Source of the DNA: Fulvia fulva
Taxonomy: Eukaryota; Ascomycota; Dothideomycetes; Mycosphaerellales; Mycosphaerellaceae
Length of the DNA stretch: 64,000 nucleotides
Direction of reading: 5' to 3'
NCBI RefSeq assembly: GCF_020509005.1
Contig: NC_063014.1
Coordinates: forward strand, 2,666,001 to 2,730,000
The notes beneath the pieces were generated by a model that worked only from the letters and a program-made list of their open reading frames with translations, did no database searches and was not told the origin of the DNA. The position numbers were made by a program, and so were the translations under genes. How positions within the stretch are numbered: the first letter of the stretch is position 1; every line of letters begins with the position of its first letter. Of this stretch, positions 10,180 through 22,081 are shown in pieces.

Positions 10180-10530
10180 TATAGCGAGATCTAACCGACG
10201 TCGAGTTCGACCTCTTTTACTTTACGTAGTAGTATATAGTCCCGGACGAAGCGGTCAAGTGTCTTAGCTACCTTTACTACCTCTACCTCGGCGGATACGA
10301 GTAGGCGGCCGGAGATCTTAACGCGCCTACTACCGTAGAAATCGCTATCGAACTCCTATTTAACCTACTTATATGTATTAGTAATAGCGAATATATCGCT
10401 AAGGCTAGCTCCCGGGTCTATTAAGTCTACCTCGATGACTTCTAGAATGTATTTACCGACCTTTACGTATATATTATTCTAATTTCGCTAGGTAACTCTA
10501 ATAGACGATATCTAGCGCTCGAGCTAGAAG
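10180..10530 (-). pseudogene. Second RIP-mutated F-box-like pseudogene
   Basis: On the minus strand the fragment reads LLELPSEIRIIY (about 10,490), then DLIDPGASLSDIFAITNTYK and EFDSDFYGSRRVKISGRL, in parallel with LLNLPAELRNHIY, VIDL...LAKTCKQLKHEY and SYFYGRSTLRVLAP of the live gene. Stops and a frame change break it. Like the 7-kb copy it appears to lack the intron. It is a third member of a local family, separated from the second by the LINE insertion. Confidence 0.6.
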
Positions 10531-11399
10531 TGGCGACTATATTATCTATTATGATCTTAATAATACTACTAGATAGTAGTAGAAAAGGTATTAAGTTTAT
10601 AGGATAGAGTAGATAGTATAGATAGTATCGCGAAGATAAAGATATAAAGGATCTAGCTAATCGGAGAGATATATAAACAAGCTGAAAGTGTTTTTAAATA
10701 TTAGTATACGAGGTAGTAGACATTCACTTCGGCGACGCGGGAGGGAAAGTCAATTTTACTAGGACGGTACCTATTAGTCTAATGTTATCGAGGTGAATAG
10801 TAGTTAGGGCCAGCTCGTCATTTTATAGTCTAGACAAAGTTAATTACCTAAAGGTACGTCTTTACGCTTTACTAAGAGGTTAAATACCGACTTCTCGTGT
10901 ACTAAATATAATTAGGCGTATATCGTAGCTTAGTTTAACAAATTATGTAATATATACCGCCGGGTAACATAGTCACTATATAGCTTATAAAGTTCCTACT
11001 ACGTAAACCTTTAAGTAGTTCGAATGCCTTAGTAACGTATAATCCCGTCAGAGAGATAAAGTATAAGCTACTACTCGACCCGCTTTATACTAGGTATATC
11101 CTTAAACTCTATAACGGCTAACATAGCGGTAGAGAACCTTATCGTCTAAGGTCTTGTCTACTTTAACTATTAGAATAGAGATTGTAGGCAATTTCTCGTC
11201 TATATCGACCCCTTCGATAATAGTCGAGACTTTATCGTCGTTAAATAAGGTAGCGATCTATTATAAGGTAAGTACTTACGTCTCTAGAAATGTAAAGTAG
11301 ATTGTCGTAAGACTAAGGAATAGCTAGTAATACTAGCCGATCCGTTCGATAGCGATTAGATTAATATACTATACCCTATTAGCCTAGCTCTTACTTAAC
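10531..11399. repeat. RIP-mutated sequence of unknown origin
   Basis: TpA-rich, CpA-poor and full of stops in all frames. I could not match it to a family. Confidence 0.4.
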
Positions 11400-11660
11400 G
11401 ACTTTAATAACCGCTTACCTAATTAATAATAAGTAAAGCCTGCCCGACTAAGACGAACATGCTTATGCCCTTAGTTTATATAGTATACGGCAAAAGCTCG
11501 GTCGGATAGGCGTCCGATGTTAAAGCTAGTATTATAGAGGAATAGGAAAACGATTATAAAGTAAGCGGCGATCCTATTATCGGCATCTTTGGCCACTAGT
11601 ACGCTACTAACAATCGTACCGATGTTCGCTAGTATTATAGAACCGAAGGAGGTCATCTAT
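11400..11660 (-). pseudogene. RIP-mutated MFS sugar-transporter remnant
   Basis: The minus strand from 11,656 down reads a membrane-like stretch with AAYFIIVFLFLYNTSFNIG followed by AVYYIN, and after a frame change TKGISMFVLVGQALLIIN. This is the order seen around TM10 and the loop to TM11 of fungal MFS sugar transporters (FLFLYN..FNIG..., then E-I/L-RxKG, then NQ). RIP-type stops and one frameshift break it. I cannot find the rest of the gene with confidence. Confidence 0.5.
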
Positions 11661-13124
11661 AAAGCACGACGACTAATATTATTCGCTAAGATAGCGCTAG
11701 TAATACTGACTAGAAAGCTAGAAACTTAGGAAGAGTTACTAAAGCTTACCGGAGCGATATTATACTCGAGTCTATCGAGGTTATATAAGGTACATAACGA
11801 TTAGACGATTATTACTATCCTTTAGTGTTTAGTAGTGTTGATATAATATAGAATATAGTAGTAGAGCGCGGACTTCGGACTTAGTAGTATATAGTCTAAG
11901 ATAATAAGCTAAACTATTTGTAGTATAACCGACGTAAGGGCCTAATATTATAGTTATCTACCCCGTCGCCCGTTTCTCCTTTACTCCTTAACTAACCTTT
12001 AATACTACTTTATTATTACTTTTTAGCTTAACTATTACTATTATTGCCTACGGCAGTTTATTAATTAGAACGTAGCGTCGCCCGTTAAATAGCTTAGCCT
12101 TACTAATAGCGTACCCTACTATCTTCTATAGCTTTAGCCGGACGCGATATTAATAGCTAGCCTTTAATAACCTAACCGGCTTAGTAAGAGGGCTTATATC
12201 CTTAATATACTACACCCTTATTAGAGTCTCCGACTGTCACGGTATAGCCCTACGGCCTACGGCCTTCGGGTTACGTAACTTCGTAAATATAACGTAACGC
12301 CTCGGCTCGGCGAACGTCGCGCTTATCTTCGATACGCGCCTTAGCTAGAACTTCTCTTCTCCGTAGAATTTATTCGATTACTTAGCTACGACACCCTTTT
12401 ACCTACCGAGAGTAGCCTAGACCCGTATTATTAAGTTCTACCGCTCTAAATCCCTCTATAGTAAGTACGCGTATTATCGGCGACATTACCGACCGGTTTA
12501 CGACACTTTAGTAGGAGTTAGCGAATAAGACCCCGAGTTCGAGGCAGATTATAGTAGTATAATCGAGTGTCCTATACACGTAGGAAGTATATAGAAGAGG
12601 AGGACACGATATAGTTAGTCGTAGACACTTTCGTAGGAGTTCGTCGAGATACGTAGGATTAATATTAATATCCGCCGAACCGTCGAGGATTCGAGACAGC
12701 CGCGACTATAGCTACTAATAATTACGAACCGTAACCGTAGTAGACCTAATAGAATGACAGAAGTTAGACTGTAGTCGATAGCTAAGATCAGACCTACTAG
12801 ATACGATAAGCGACGGCGGGTTAATAGTAGAAGACGGAAATATTCGTACTAAACGACTAGCGAAGAAGCTTGATTATAAGAACGTAGGCCCCTTTACGAT
12901 TATAAGAAAGTAGCGACCGATATCTACGAACTCGACCTGCCTACGAGTATAAGAATATACTACGTATTCTATACCGACCTACTACGACTATCCGCCGAAG
13001 ACCCGTTCCCTTTATAGACGTACGAATCTACGCTTACCGAAGTCGATAGCGAAGTTAAGGAATAGCACAATACCGTAGTAGTAGTAGACAGTCGCTAGAC
13101 TAGAAAAGCAAAGCAGAGTGTTAG
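11661..13124. repeat. RIP-mutated sequence, unassigned
   Basis: Dense TpA texture and broken frames throughout. The plus strand around 12.4-12.6 kb keeps a fairly long stop-poor reading, but I cannot recognise a domain. Confidence 0.35.
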
Positions 13125-13260
13125 CTATACTATTAAATAGGTAGATAGGTTATATACTAAAGAACCTTATATTAACTTGAAAGGCACTATAGACGAACTT
13201 GTAGTAGACTACTATTATAAGAACCCTCGCGCTCTAGGACCTCTACGCGGATAGCAAGCA
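13125..13260 (+). pseudogene. Degenerate chromodomain-like fragment
   Basis: The plus strand reads SYTIKWVDRL..KEPYINLKGTIDELVVDYYYKNPRA with RIP-type stops, resembling the end of a chromodomain (KW..., EP..NL, then an acidic/aromatic helix). It could be the tail of a dead chromovirus integrase older than element G3. Weak call. Confidence 0.3.
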
Positions 13261-13445
13261 CTAGAGCCTAATATAACCGAGCTAATAGACTCGGCGGACA
13301 GTACTAGCGATACTAATAACGATACGACCGGTACCGCCGACGCTAAGTACTAGTCACGATATAACCTAAGGCGTACTAAGGTATAATAAACAGTCACTTC
13401 GTTTCTACAATCTACGCCTAGGACTCGCTACCGCTAGTAACGTCG

Positions 13446-13964
13446 TGTTAGGGCGAGAGCCTAGCCTATAAGATATAAGAGTAAGAGCGAGAATGTAGGT
13501 ACAAAGTATAGATATAAAGGGTATAGTATAATTGCTATATAAAACGAAAGACGAAGAAAGTAAGAGAGGCCTAGGGAAGGCTAGATACTTATACGCGACC
13601 CTCGCGAGTGCGTGTCCCCGCATTAATAGGGCTAACCCGTACGAAGCCGCGCTTAGTAGCTTTACTTAAAACCTTATTCTAACCTGCCCTACGTTCCGAG
13701 TCTTCTACGTGCTTCTTCTAGGGTCTAGCGTAGTCGCGGGTGCTCGCGGGAGTGCCGTAAGTTATATAGTTACGAGCCGAAGTGAATCTATTAAGGTTTA
13801 GTAGAGGGGTGAATTTGGAGGGCTAGGTCCCGTAGTAAATGTTACGGGGTATATGATTCTTAGCGCTTATATACTAAGCTAGACTATTACTTCTTGACGA
13901 CTTCTGAGTACTCTAAGGCTCTTCTGTCCCTACCTTCTATATACTCTATAGGGAGACTATAATA
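13446..13964 (-). repeat. G3 LTR, 3' copy
   Basis: 519 bp, begins TGTTAGGGCGAG on the plus strand, matches 19,771-20,289 along its whole length with transition differences only in what I compared. Terminal CA has become TA. Confidence 0.9.
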
Positions 13965-15666
13965 GTAGCCCCCCCGAACAAAGCTAAGTTCCTACAAAGC
14001 CGTAGTAGTTCTATATATCGAGGATGTTTAGCTTTAGTACTAGGCCTAGGCCTAATATTATAGTCGATATACTATTAGTAAGCCCCGTCGAAGAGCTCAG
14101 ATTCGAAGAGCCTACCGATGTTGACTTCTAGGCCGTCTACGCGGGCGTAGTATTCTTCGATTGCTTAACGATTAAAGATAATATATTAGATAGGTTCCTA
14201 TAAGGTATCCTACTTAGGGCAACCTTACTATTCGACTTTATACTTGATCGGCGGTAGTCCTTTAACGTCGTTAGGCTCTACGCGGATTCCCCGGATCTTA
14301 CGGACGGTATAGTCGTTAGAAGGTAGGTTAATAGGCTCGTCGACTTCTACTTTATCGGGAGGACCTAGTATGTCTTAGTTTTGGTTCGGGAATAGGTCCT
14401 TAGCCGACGGCCGAAGGCGTACGGGATAGAAGACGTCGTAGATCTTTATGTTCGTAGGAAGAGCTAGACGGTAGGCGTATAAACTAATACGCTCGGTAAT
14501 CTTAAAAGGACCTAGGTTCTTCTAGTTCAGCTTCTTAGAGGGGCGGTCCGTCTTAATATTCTTAGAGTTAAGGTAGACTATATCGCCTACTTAGTAGTCG
14601 GGAGCTAGCTAGCGACGACGATTAGCTTGATCCTCGTAGATTGCTTATACGTATACTATCTCGTCGTGAACTTCTTTATAGATCTATAAGAGTATAGTAG
14701 CGAACTCGTCTACTACTTACTCGTTTACGTCTTCGGTAGGCGGGAGAGGTTCTTCTAGTTCTATACCTATACGAGGGTAGTAACCTCTCGTAGTATAGAA
14801 GGGAGAGTAGCTAGTAGTCTCCGAGTCCTAGTTACGAGTAGCGAACTCTACCGTAGGGATATACTAAGGCCAATCCTTCTAGTAGTAGTCGACGAAGTAA
14901 CGAAGGACCTACTCGAGGATAGCGTTCGTAATTTCGGTCTAGCCGTCGGTCTATAGCTAAAAACTGGTCGAGAGGTTATACTTGATGCCTAGGATAGTAT
15001 ATAGACGCTTCTAGAAGTACGAGATAAACTAGGTGCCTCTGTTAGAGGTGATGCTATCCGGGAGGCCTTAAAAGCGCTAGACGAATTTATAGAATAAGCG
15101 AGTAGTCTCCTTTACGGTCATACTCTAGCACGGCATTATATACCGGTCCTTAGAGTAACGGTCTACGATTACTAGAAGGGCCTTTACTTTTACGCCGCTA
15201 AAGGTCTTACCGTAAGGAAGATCGGTAATAAAGTCTATAGTAATGTACTTCTACGGACGATTAGGAGCCGGGAGAGGGTGTAAGAGACCGTAGGGACGGT
15301 AGCGGTTAGCTTTAGCTCTTCGGTAAGTAGCGTAGTTTAGTACGTAGCGGCGGACGTCCTTCTAGGAATACGGCCACTAGTAATACCTAGCGAGGAGCTT
15401 ATAGGTCTTAGCTACGCCTAGGTGACCCCTAGAGGCGGAGTCGTAGATAATTTGAAGAATCTTAGCTCGGATATTAGAGCCTTCGGGCTACGGTACGTAA
15501 AGCTTCTTACGGAAGTAGACGATACCTTCCTAGAGCTCGTACTCGGATAGCGAGAAGCCTAGGAATGTCCTCGCGCTAGATTTAAGGGCCTAAACTAACT
15601 CTTAGGCGTCTATGTCGGCATCGTACGCTATTCGTACTCGTACTATAATGCCTTTGGGCTGCTCCT

Positions 15667-16235
15667 TATTATCAAACCCCCCGCCTTACGAGGGTATAGA
15701 GTAGTATAGTAACCTAACTACGAAGCGAACACATCGGCCTCTAGGGGTACCTATTATAGAGGAAGGTTCTAGGATACACGAATACTAGCTGCCCCTACGG
15801 CTATCGCTCCTAGAACGTACGGCACGTACTCCTCGTCTGTCCGAGGTGGTTGCTAGGAAGGGGGGAGTGGATAGTAAAGGCGAGGAACCGGACGATTAGG
15901 GCACTTCTTAACAACGCTAAGGACCTACGGCGCATTACGAACTAGATACTAGAGAAGGGCTGGCTAGAACAGTACCGCCTAGTAGGAACAGTGTAGGAAG
16001 AGAGGACACGACGTAGCGCGACGAGACCGGCTAGGAGCGGGGGCTAACGGGGTAGTGATATAGACTACGTACGTTTAGAGGGAAAGCTAAACTAGATAAG
16101 GAGTAGTCGGGGGCGGGAAGGGTTTTCACCTATTCGGGTTTCCCTTTGTACATAACAATAGATATATACCTATATAGGCCGGATAGGGTCCTAGAATAGG
16201 GGAATAATAAATCTATCTATCTATTATCAAACCCC
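15667..16235 (+). mobile_element. Short 5'-truncated LINE C insertion in G3
   Basis: The body (15,681-16,221) matches 58,671-59,204 of the family C element (C-terminal Cys motif, 3' UTR, ATCT tail) and is flanked by the 14-mer TATTATCAAACCCC at 15,667-15,680 and 16,222-16,235. It interrupts the G3 integrase and is itself partly RIP-mutated. Confidence 0.85.
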
Positions 16236-19200
16236 TTAAAGTCTAATTCGGATAAGCCGTCGGTCGTTACTAAGCCCTCTTTATCGTCGTTTAAGTCCTT
16301 AGCGTCCGAGGCGTATTCTTTAGGCTCGGACTTATTGTTACTCTCGTTAAGGTAGGTAGGAGCGAGTACGAGAGTAGTAAAGGAAGCGGCGAGCGTAGGC
16401 TAGCCGTTCGATAGGTACTCTCGAAGCTCGGAAGAGAGGTTATGCTCTTTAATGACTTATTACTCTACGATTTGCCGGCCCCCTCTTCGATTAACTAGAG
16501 AGTTACTAGGGCGGCGGGTAAGGGCGTCGGCTATTAAGTTGGCCTTACCGGGCGTATACGAGATTATAAAGTTAAACCGGGAGAGGAACTCGCTCTAGCG
16601 GGCCTAGCGACGATTAAGCAGCTTGCTCTTTATAAAGTAGACGAGGTTCTTATAGTCGGAGCTTACTTAGACGGGTATAGTAGAGCCTTCGAGCTCGGGG
16701 CGCTACTCTTCGAAAGCTTTAACGATAGCGAGAAGCTCCTTATCGTAGATCTCGTAGTTATACTCCGTAGCGGTCATCTTCTTAGAGAGGAAGGCGATAG
16801 GTAACTAGGGGGATTTAGGCGAGCGGCGTTATAGTAGGACAACGCCTACTACGCCGTCGGATACGTCGGTCTCTATACGGGTCTCTAGTTCGAAATCGAA
16901 GTGCTATAGAAGCGGGTTCTTAATAAACTTCGCTTTAAGCAAGTTAAAAGCCTCCTAGCATTCGTCGGTCTAGGCGAACTTCTTACCCTTACGCGTGAGC
17001 TTCGTTAAAGGGCGTACTACGCCCGAAAATACGTAGATAAAGCGGCGGTAGAAGTTAGTAAAGCCTAGGAAACCCTAGACCTCTTTAATATTCGTAGAAG
17101 CATCCTATTCGACAATAGCGTCGATCTTCTCTTAGTCTATCTTAATGCCGTCTACGGTAATAATTAAACTAAGGAACTTGACTTCGGTCTTCTTAAACTC
17201 GTACTTGTCGATATCGAGCTATAAGCCGGCGTCTACGAGCTTCTAAAGGACCTTATAGACGTACTCGCGGTGCTCCTCCTTAGTCTCGCTATAGACTAGG
17301 ATGTCGTCGATGTAGGTAGTATAGAACTAATCGAGGAACTCCTAAAGGATGTCGTTAATAAAGTTCTAGAAGGTACTAGGCCCGTTATAAACGCCGAAGG
17401 GTATAACGAGCGACTCGAATAGCCCGTAGTAAGTACGGAAGGCTATAAGATACTCGTGTCCTTCTACTATTCGTAACTTGTTAAACGAAGCGATAACATC
17501 GAGCTTAGTAAAGTACTTAGCCTTAGAGAGGCGCTCGAGCGTCTCCTAAATTAACGGTATTAGGTAGCGGTTCTTCTTTATAATAGCGTTTAAGCCTTAG
17601 TAGTCTACGTAGAAGCGTAGACTACTGCCGGGCTTCTTAACGAATATAACGGGACTACTAGCGCTAGAACGGCTCGCTCGAATAAACCCCTTCTTTAGGT
17701 TCTCTTCGAGGTATCTCTTAAGGACGATAAGCTCTTCTCGGGACATAGAATATAGCGGTCCGAACGGTGTCTCTATACCTTCTTCTAGCTCAATCTTATA
17801 GTCGTAAGGGCGATAAGGAGGCAGCTCGTCTACGGCTTTAGTATCGAATACGTAGAGGATGTAGTATACCTAAGGAGGGACCTTCGTAGTAGGGTCGGTA
17901 GGTATACGCTTCTTATCGAGCTTCTCGAGGGCGATGTCGATATCGCGGAGAGAGGCGGCGAAGACTTAAGCTTTAGGCTACTTAGTAGTAGTAGTGAAGG
18001 TAGCGGCGTTTATATAGAAGATCTTAGTATACTTAGGACCGCGCTAAGGCGGTGGAGAAGGCGGAGGTACCGGAGGAACTTCTAGAGGGAAGCTAATAGT
18101 AAGGGAAGTCTAGTCGATAATAGGTCGGTATCGTCTAAACTAGGGGAGGCCGAGGATAAACTTCTGATACGGTAGGGACGTAAGGAAGCTAGTGATCGAC
18201 ATACGCTTGCCTCCGAGGGTGATTGACGTGTATACAATATAAGTAATCTTACTAGTAGTAGTCTCCGTGCCGTTAAAGAGTTCAAGGGTACGAGGGTACT
18301 TTAGTTCCTAGGGTTCGAGGTTAAGAGAGGTCGCGAGTTTATAGTCTATAAAAGACTCGCCTAGTACGCTAGTGTCTATAAGAGTGAGATTGGAAGAAGA
18401 GAGTTTCTTTAAGCCGTCATTTATATTCGTAACGAACGGTTTATAAGCGTAGTCCTTACCCGTCTCGTCGTATAGGTCTAGCTATACTATATTGATCCTT
18501 AACTTCTTTCCTCTCTTTACTTTCGGTAAACGTTATTCTTAGTCTTTATCGCGTCGATAAGGAAGACCTAGGCTTTTTTCTACTTAGCGGGAGTAGTAGG
18601 AGTAGGCTCGATAGCGCCGATAGCGCCGCGAACCGGGTTACGGGTATTACGGGTAGCGAGCTACGGATAGTTAGCTACGATATAGCCTAGACCGCCGTAG
18701 TAGGTATAGAGTCCGGCCTAGCGACGGCGAAGCTTCTCTTTAGGAGTGAGCTTACAGTTAACGAGGCCCTAGACTCGAGGGACGGCGGTACTAGCGCTAA
18801 GATCTATAGTATTACCTATAGAGACGGGAGGGAGAGCCGTAGGAGCGGCGGCGCCTAGTAGAGTAGCGAAGTGGCTTCCGGGACTACGAGGCTAACGACC
18901 TTAAGAACGGGAAGCGAGGAGAGAGGCGGTATGTTTTATATTAGAGTCGAGGCGCTAGTAGGTCTCGACGAGCTTACGGAAGCTTATAGTACCGACGTCC
19001 TTATCCTCGAGGGCTCGAAGAAGCTCTACTAACAAACCACGGCGGAGAGTACTCTTCTTAGTCTCTTCGTTATAGCTAGTAAACCCGATGTCGCGGTTAA
19101 AGGCCGCGAGGTACTCGGCGAAGCTCTTATTCTTCTAGAGGAGGTTATAGATAGCGTTCTAGGCGGTAGCTCTACGGTCTAGATCACTAAAGGTAGTACG

Positions 19201-19770
19201 GAGGTCCTATATTAAGGTAAGGACGTCCGGGCAGCCGATAGTCTACGTAGCGTTATCGATATAGTATTATACCTAAGCCGCGGCGTCTCTCCGAAGGAGG
19301 GAGAAGACGTACGTAACTTTGTCCTTCTCTTACAGAAAGTGGTCGGTATTAGCTAATAGCTTAATAGTAAGCTATGTCTTAAATGCCTTAAACTTGCTCT
19401 TATTACCGTCGAACTCGTCTAGGTCGTTAACCTTCTTAGAGAAGTACTAGCGGCGGTTATCGTCGGCGTACGGGGCGAGGTTCTAGAAGGTGTTTATAAT
19501 ACCTTAAAGGTATATTACTTAGTTGTTTACTTACTCGACCTACTAGGCGGTCTCGCGGAAAGAGGAGACGGTACGGTTAATAAGAGCGTAGGCGGTATCG
19601 GGGTTAGCGTTTGCCTAGGTACCGAAGGTAGCGGCGTTCGAGAAGGGGATATTAGTCTACTTACTAAAGTGGAATAGAGTGTCTTAGTTATCGAGGTTAA
19701 CACCTCTATCGGTAGCGTAGTCACCTATAAGGATGACTCGAGTAGTTAACGGTTTATTAGTCTTTCGTAA

Positions 19771-20289
19771 TGTTAGGGCGAGAGCCTAGCCTATAAGATA
19801 TAAGGGTAAAAGCGAGAATATAGGTACGAAGTATAGATATAAAAGGGTATAGTATGATTACTATACAAAACGAAAGACGAAGAAAGTAAGAGAGGCCTAG
19901 GGAGGCTAGATATTTATACGCGACCCTCGCGAGTACGTATCCCCGTATTAATAGGGCTAACCTATACGAAGCCGCGCTTAGTAGCTTTACTTAAAACCTT
20001 ATTCTAACCTGCCCTACGTTCCGAGTCTTCTACGAGCTTCTTCTAGGGTCTAGCGTAGTCGCGGGTAGTCGCGGGAGTGCCGTAAGTTATATAGTTACGA
20101 GCCGAAGTGAATCTGTTAAGGTTTAGTAGAGGGGTGAATTTAGAGGGCTAGGTCCCGTAGTGAATATTACGGGGTATATAATTCTTAGCGCTTATATACT
20201 AAGCTAGACTGTCACTTCTTAACGACTTCTAAGCACTCTAAGGCTCTTCTGTCCCTACCTTCTATATACTCTATAGGGAGACTATAACA
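19771..20289 (-). repeat. G3 LTR, 5' copy
   Basis: 519 bp, begins TGTTAGGGCG and ends CA. Same length as the other LTR. Confidence 0.9.
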
Positions 20290-21957
20290 TTTATATTAGT
20301 TAGTAGGTAGAAACGTAAGGAATACGCTACCCGGCGTAGTATATACCCCGAGCAAACCTACGAGGTATAGACGGCCGCTTTTTAGAGATAGGCTACGGTA
20401 ACGTAAAGGGCGTCAAAACCTAGGGCGTAGTATATACTAGTAGCGACGGCTAATACTATCTATATAGCCCGAGAGGACGGATACGTATATCGGTTAATAG
20501 AGAGTACTAAAGGGCTTAGGCCTATAGAGGTAGATATTAGCTTAAGGAGTAAATAGGGAGGGAGGGCGTAGAGGGAAGTTTTTGCTCCGGGCTAACCTCT
20601 CGAAACGAGGCTATACGGTAGTACTAGATAAGTAGGAAAGCGCGGTTAAGACTTGTTACCTTATCTCGTAGCTAGCTTACTAAATACGATTCCTTCCTTA
20701 CTAGATATAGGGGTATACGACTAACCCGGGAAATTAGCTTAGGATCCTCGGACTATAGGTAGACCCGGCGCTACGGTAGAGGAAGTACGTATAGGCAATA
20801 TTACGGAAAGCTAAACAGAATATAGTATTATACTAGAGGCTTACTACGTCTATATAGAGGGCGGACTTTCGGTAGTTACGACTTCTATATACGGCTATTA
20901 TACGACCAGTCCTTACCTATAGTAGCTAAGTATAGTCCTTAGGCAAGAGGGCCTACCTATTAGAGGGACTCGTCGCGCCGTTAGCGAAGATCTAAAACTA
21001 ATACCTAAGGAAGGTGACCGGGGTATATAAGTCGATACTAATAAGGATACTTAAGTATAAGACCGCTATACCGCCGATCGACCTATATATCTAGGGACTA
21101 CGGACCTCCTACTTAGGTAAGTCGGTATAGTACCTAGTATAGAAGGTCATCGCTAGTATAGTCGTAAGGGCCCGCGAATTAGTACTAGCGTATAAGGGCA
21201 TTCGACCCGGAAACGAGCCGAACTACCGGGTAAGGGACGAATAGCTAGTAATATAATAGGAAGGTAAGAAATCGTTTATAGAGTAACTATAGAAAGAGAG
21301 GTAGAACAACTAGGGTATAGGGTATAGTAGACGCCCTTAGCTAGCGGGATAATCTAAGGAATAGTTAGCTACGAAATCCGCGGTCAAGTACCCTCCGAAG
21401 CTTATCTACTACCGCTTTACGAGGGTATAGAGTAGTATAGTAACCTAACTACAAAGCGAACATATCGGCCTCTAGGGGTACCTATTATAGAGGAAGATTC
21501 TAGAATACACGAATACTAGCTATCCCTACGGCTATTACTCCTAGAATATACGGTACGTACTCCTCGTCTATCCGAGGTAGTCGCTAGGAAGGGGGGAGTA
21601 GATAGTAAAGGCGAGAAACCGGACGATTAGGGCACTTCTTAATAACGTTAAGGACCTACGGCGTATTACGAACTAGATACTAGAGAAGGGCTAGCTAGAA
21701 CAGTACCGCCTAGTAGGAGTAGTATAGGAAGAGAGGATACGGCGTAGCGCGACGAGACCGGCTAGGAGCGGGGGCTAACGGGGTAGTAATATAGACTACG
21801 TACGTCTAGAGGGAAAGCTAATCTAGAAAAGGAGAAGTCGGGGGCGGGAAGGGTTTTTACCTATTCGGGTTTCCCTTTATATATAACAATAGAGATATAC
21901 CTATATAGGCCGAATAGGGTCCTAGAATAGGGGAATAACAAATCTATCTATCTATAT
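20290..21957 (+). mobile_element. RIP-mutated family C LINE-related copy
   Basis: Matches 57,587-59,204 over its length, ending in the same 3' UTR and (ATCT)n tail. It keeps 45 bp (15 codons, in frame) before the LxILGLWVDP block that the copy at 56.9-59.2 kb lacks. All frames are broken by RIP-type stops. Its left end falls exactly on the outer edge of the G3 LTR and no target duplication was found. Confidence 0.8.
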
Positions 21958-22081
21958 AAGTAGACGAGAAAGTAGTAGGCAATAATCTATTATATAAGAT
22001 TAGCGCGTAAATAAGCAAAGTTGTTTAATTAAAGATATAGTATATTTCCTTAGTATAAGGAGAAGGCCGAGACTCGACGGA
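21958..22081. other. Short RIP-mutated spacer
   Basis: AT-rich sequence between the LINE tail and the G1 LTR; nothing recognised. Confidence 0.4.

Larger units (their letters stand above)
13446..20289 (-). mobile_element. Dead Ty3/Gypsy chromovirus G3 (minus strand), RIP-mutated
   Basis: 6.84 kb including two 519-bp LTRs and a nested LINE fragment. Read on the minus strand, the order is 5' LTR (19,771-20,289), gag with a decayed CCHC knuckle (about 18,660-18,735), protease, reverse transcriptase (YIDDILVYSETKEEHREYV near 17,300), RNase H (ETDVSDGVVG near 16,860), integrase (DFITDLPYGKTF near 15,230 and a TDG block near 14,940), a GPF-type motif (LGPFKITE near 14,510) and a chromodomain (14,150-14,330), then a polypurine tract of seven Gs (about 13,970) and the 3' LTR. 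Many TAG/TAA stops. No matching 5-bp target duplication: CGTCG on the left and TTTAT on the right. Confidence 0.85.
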
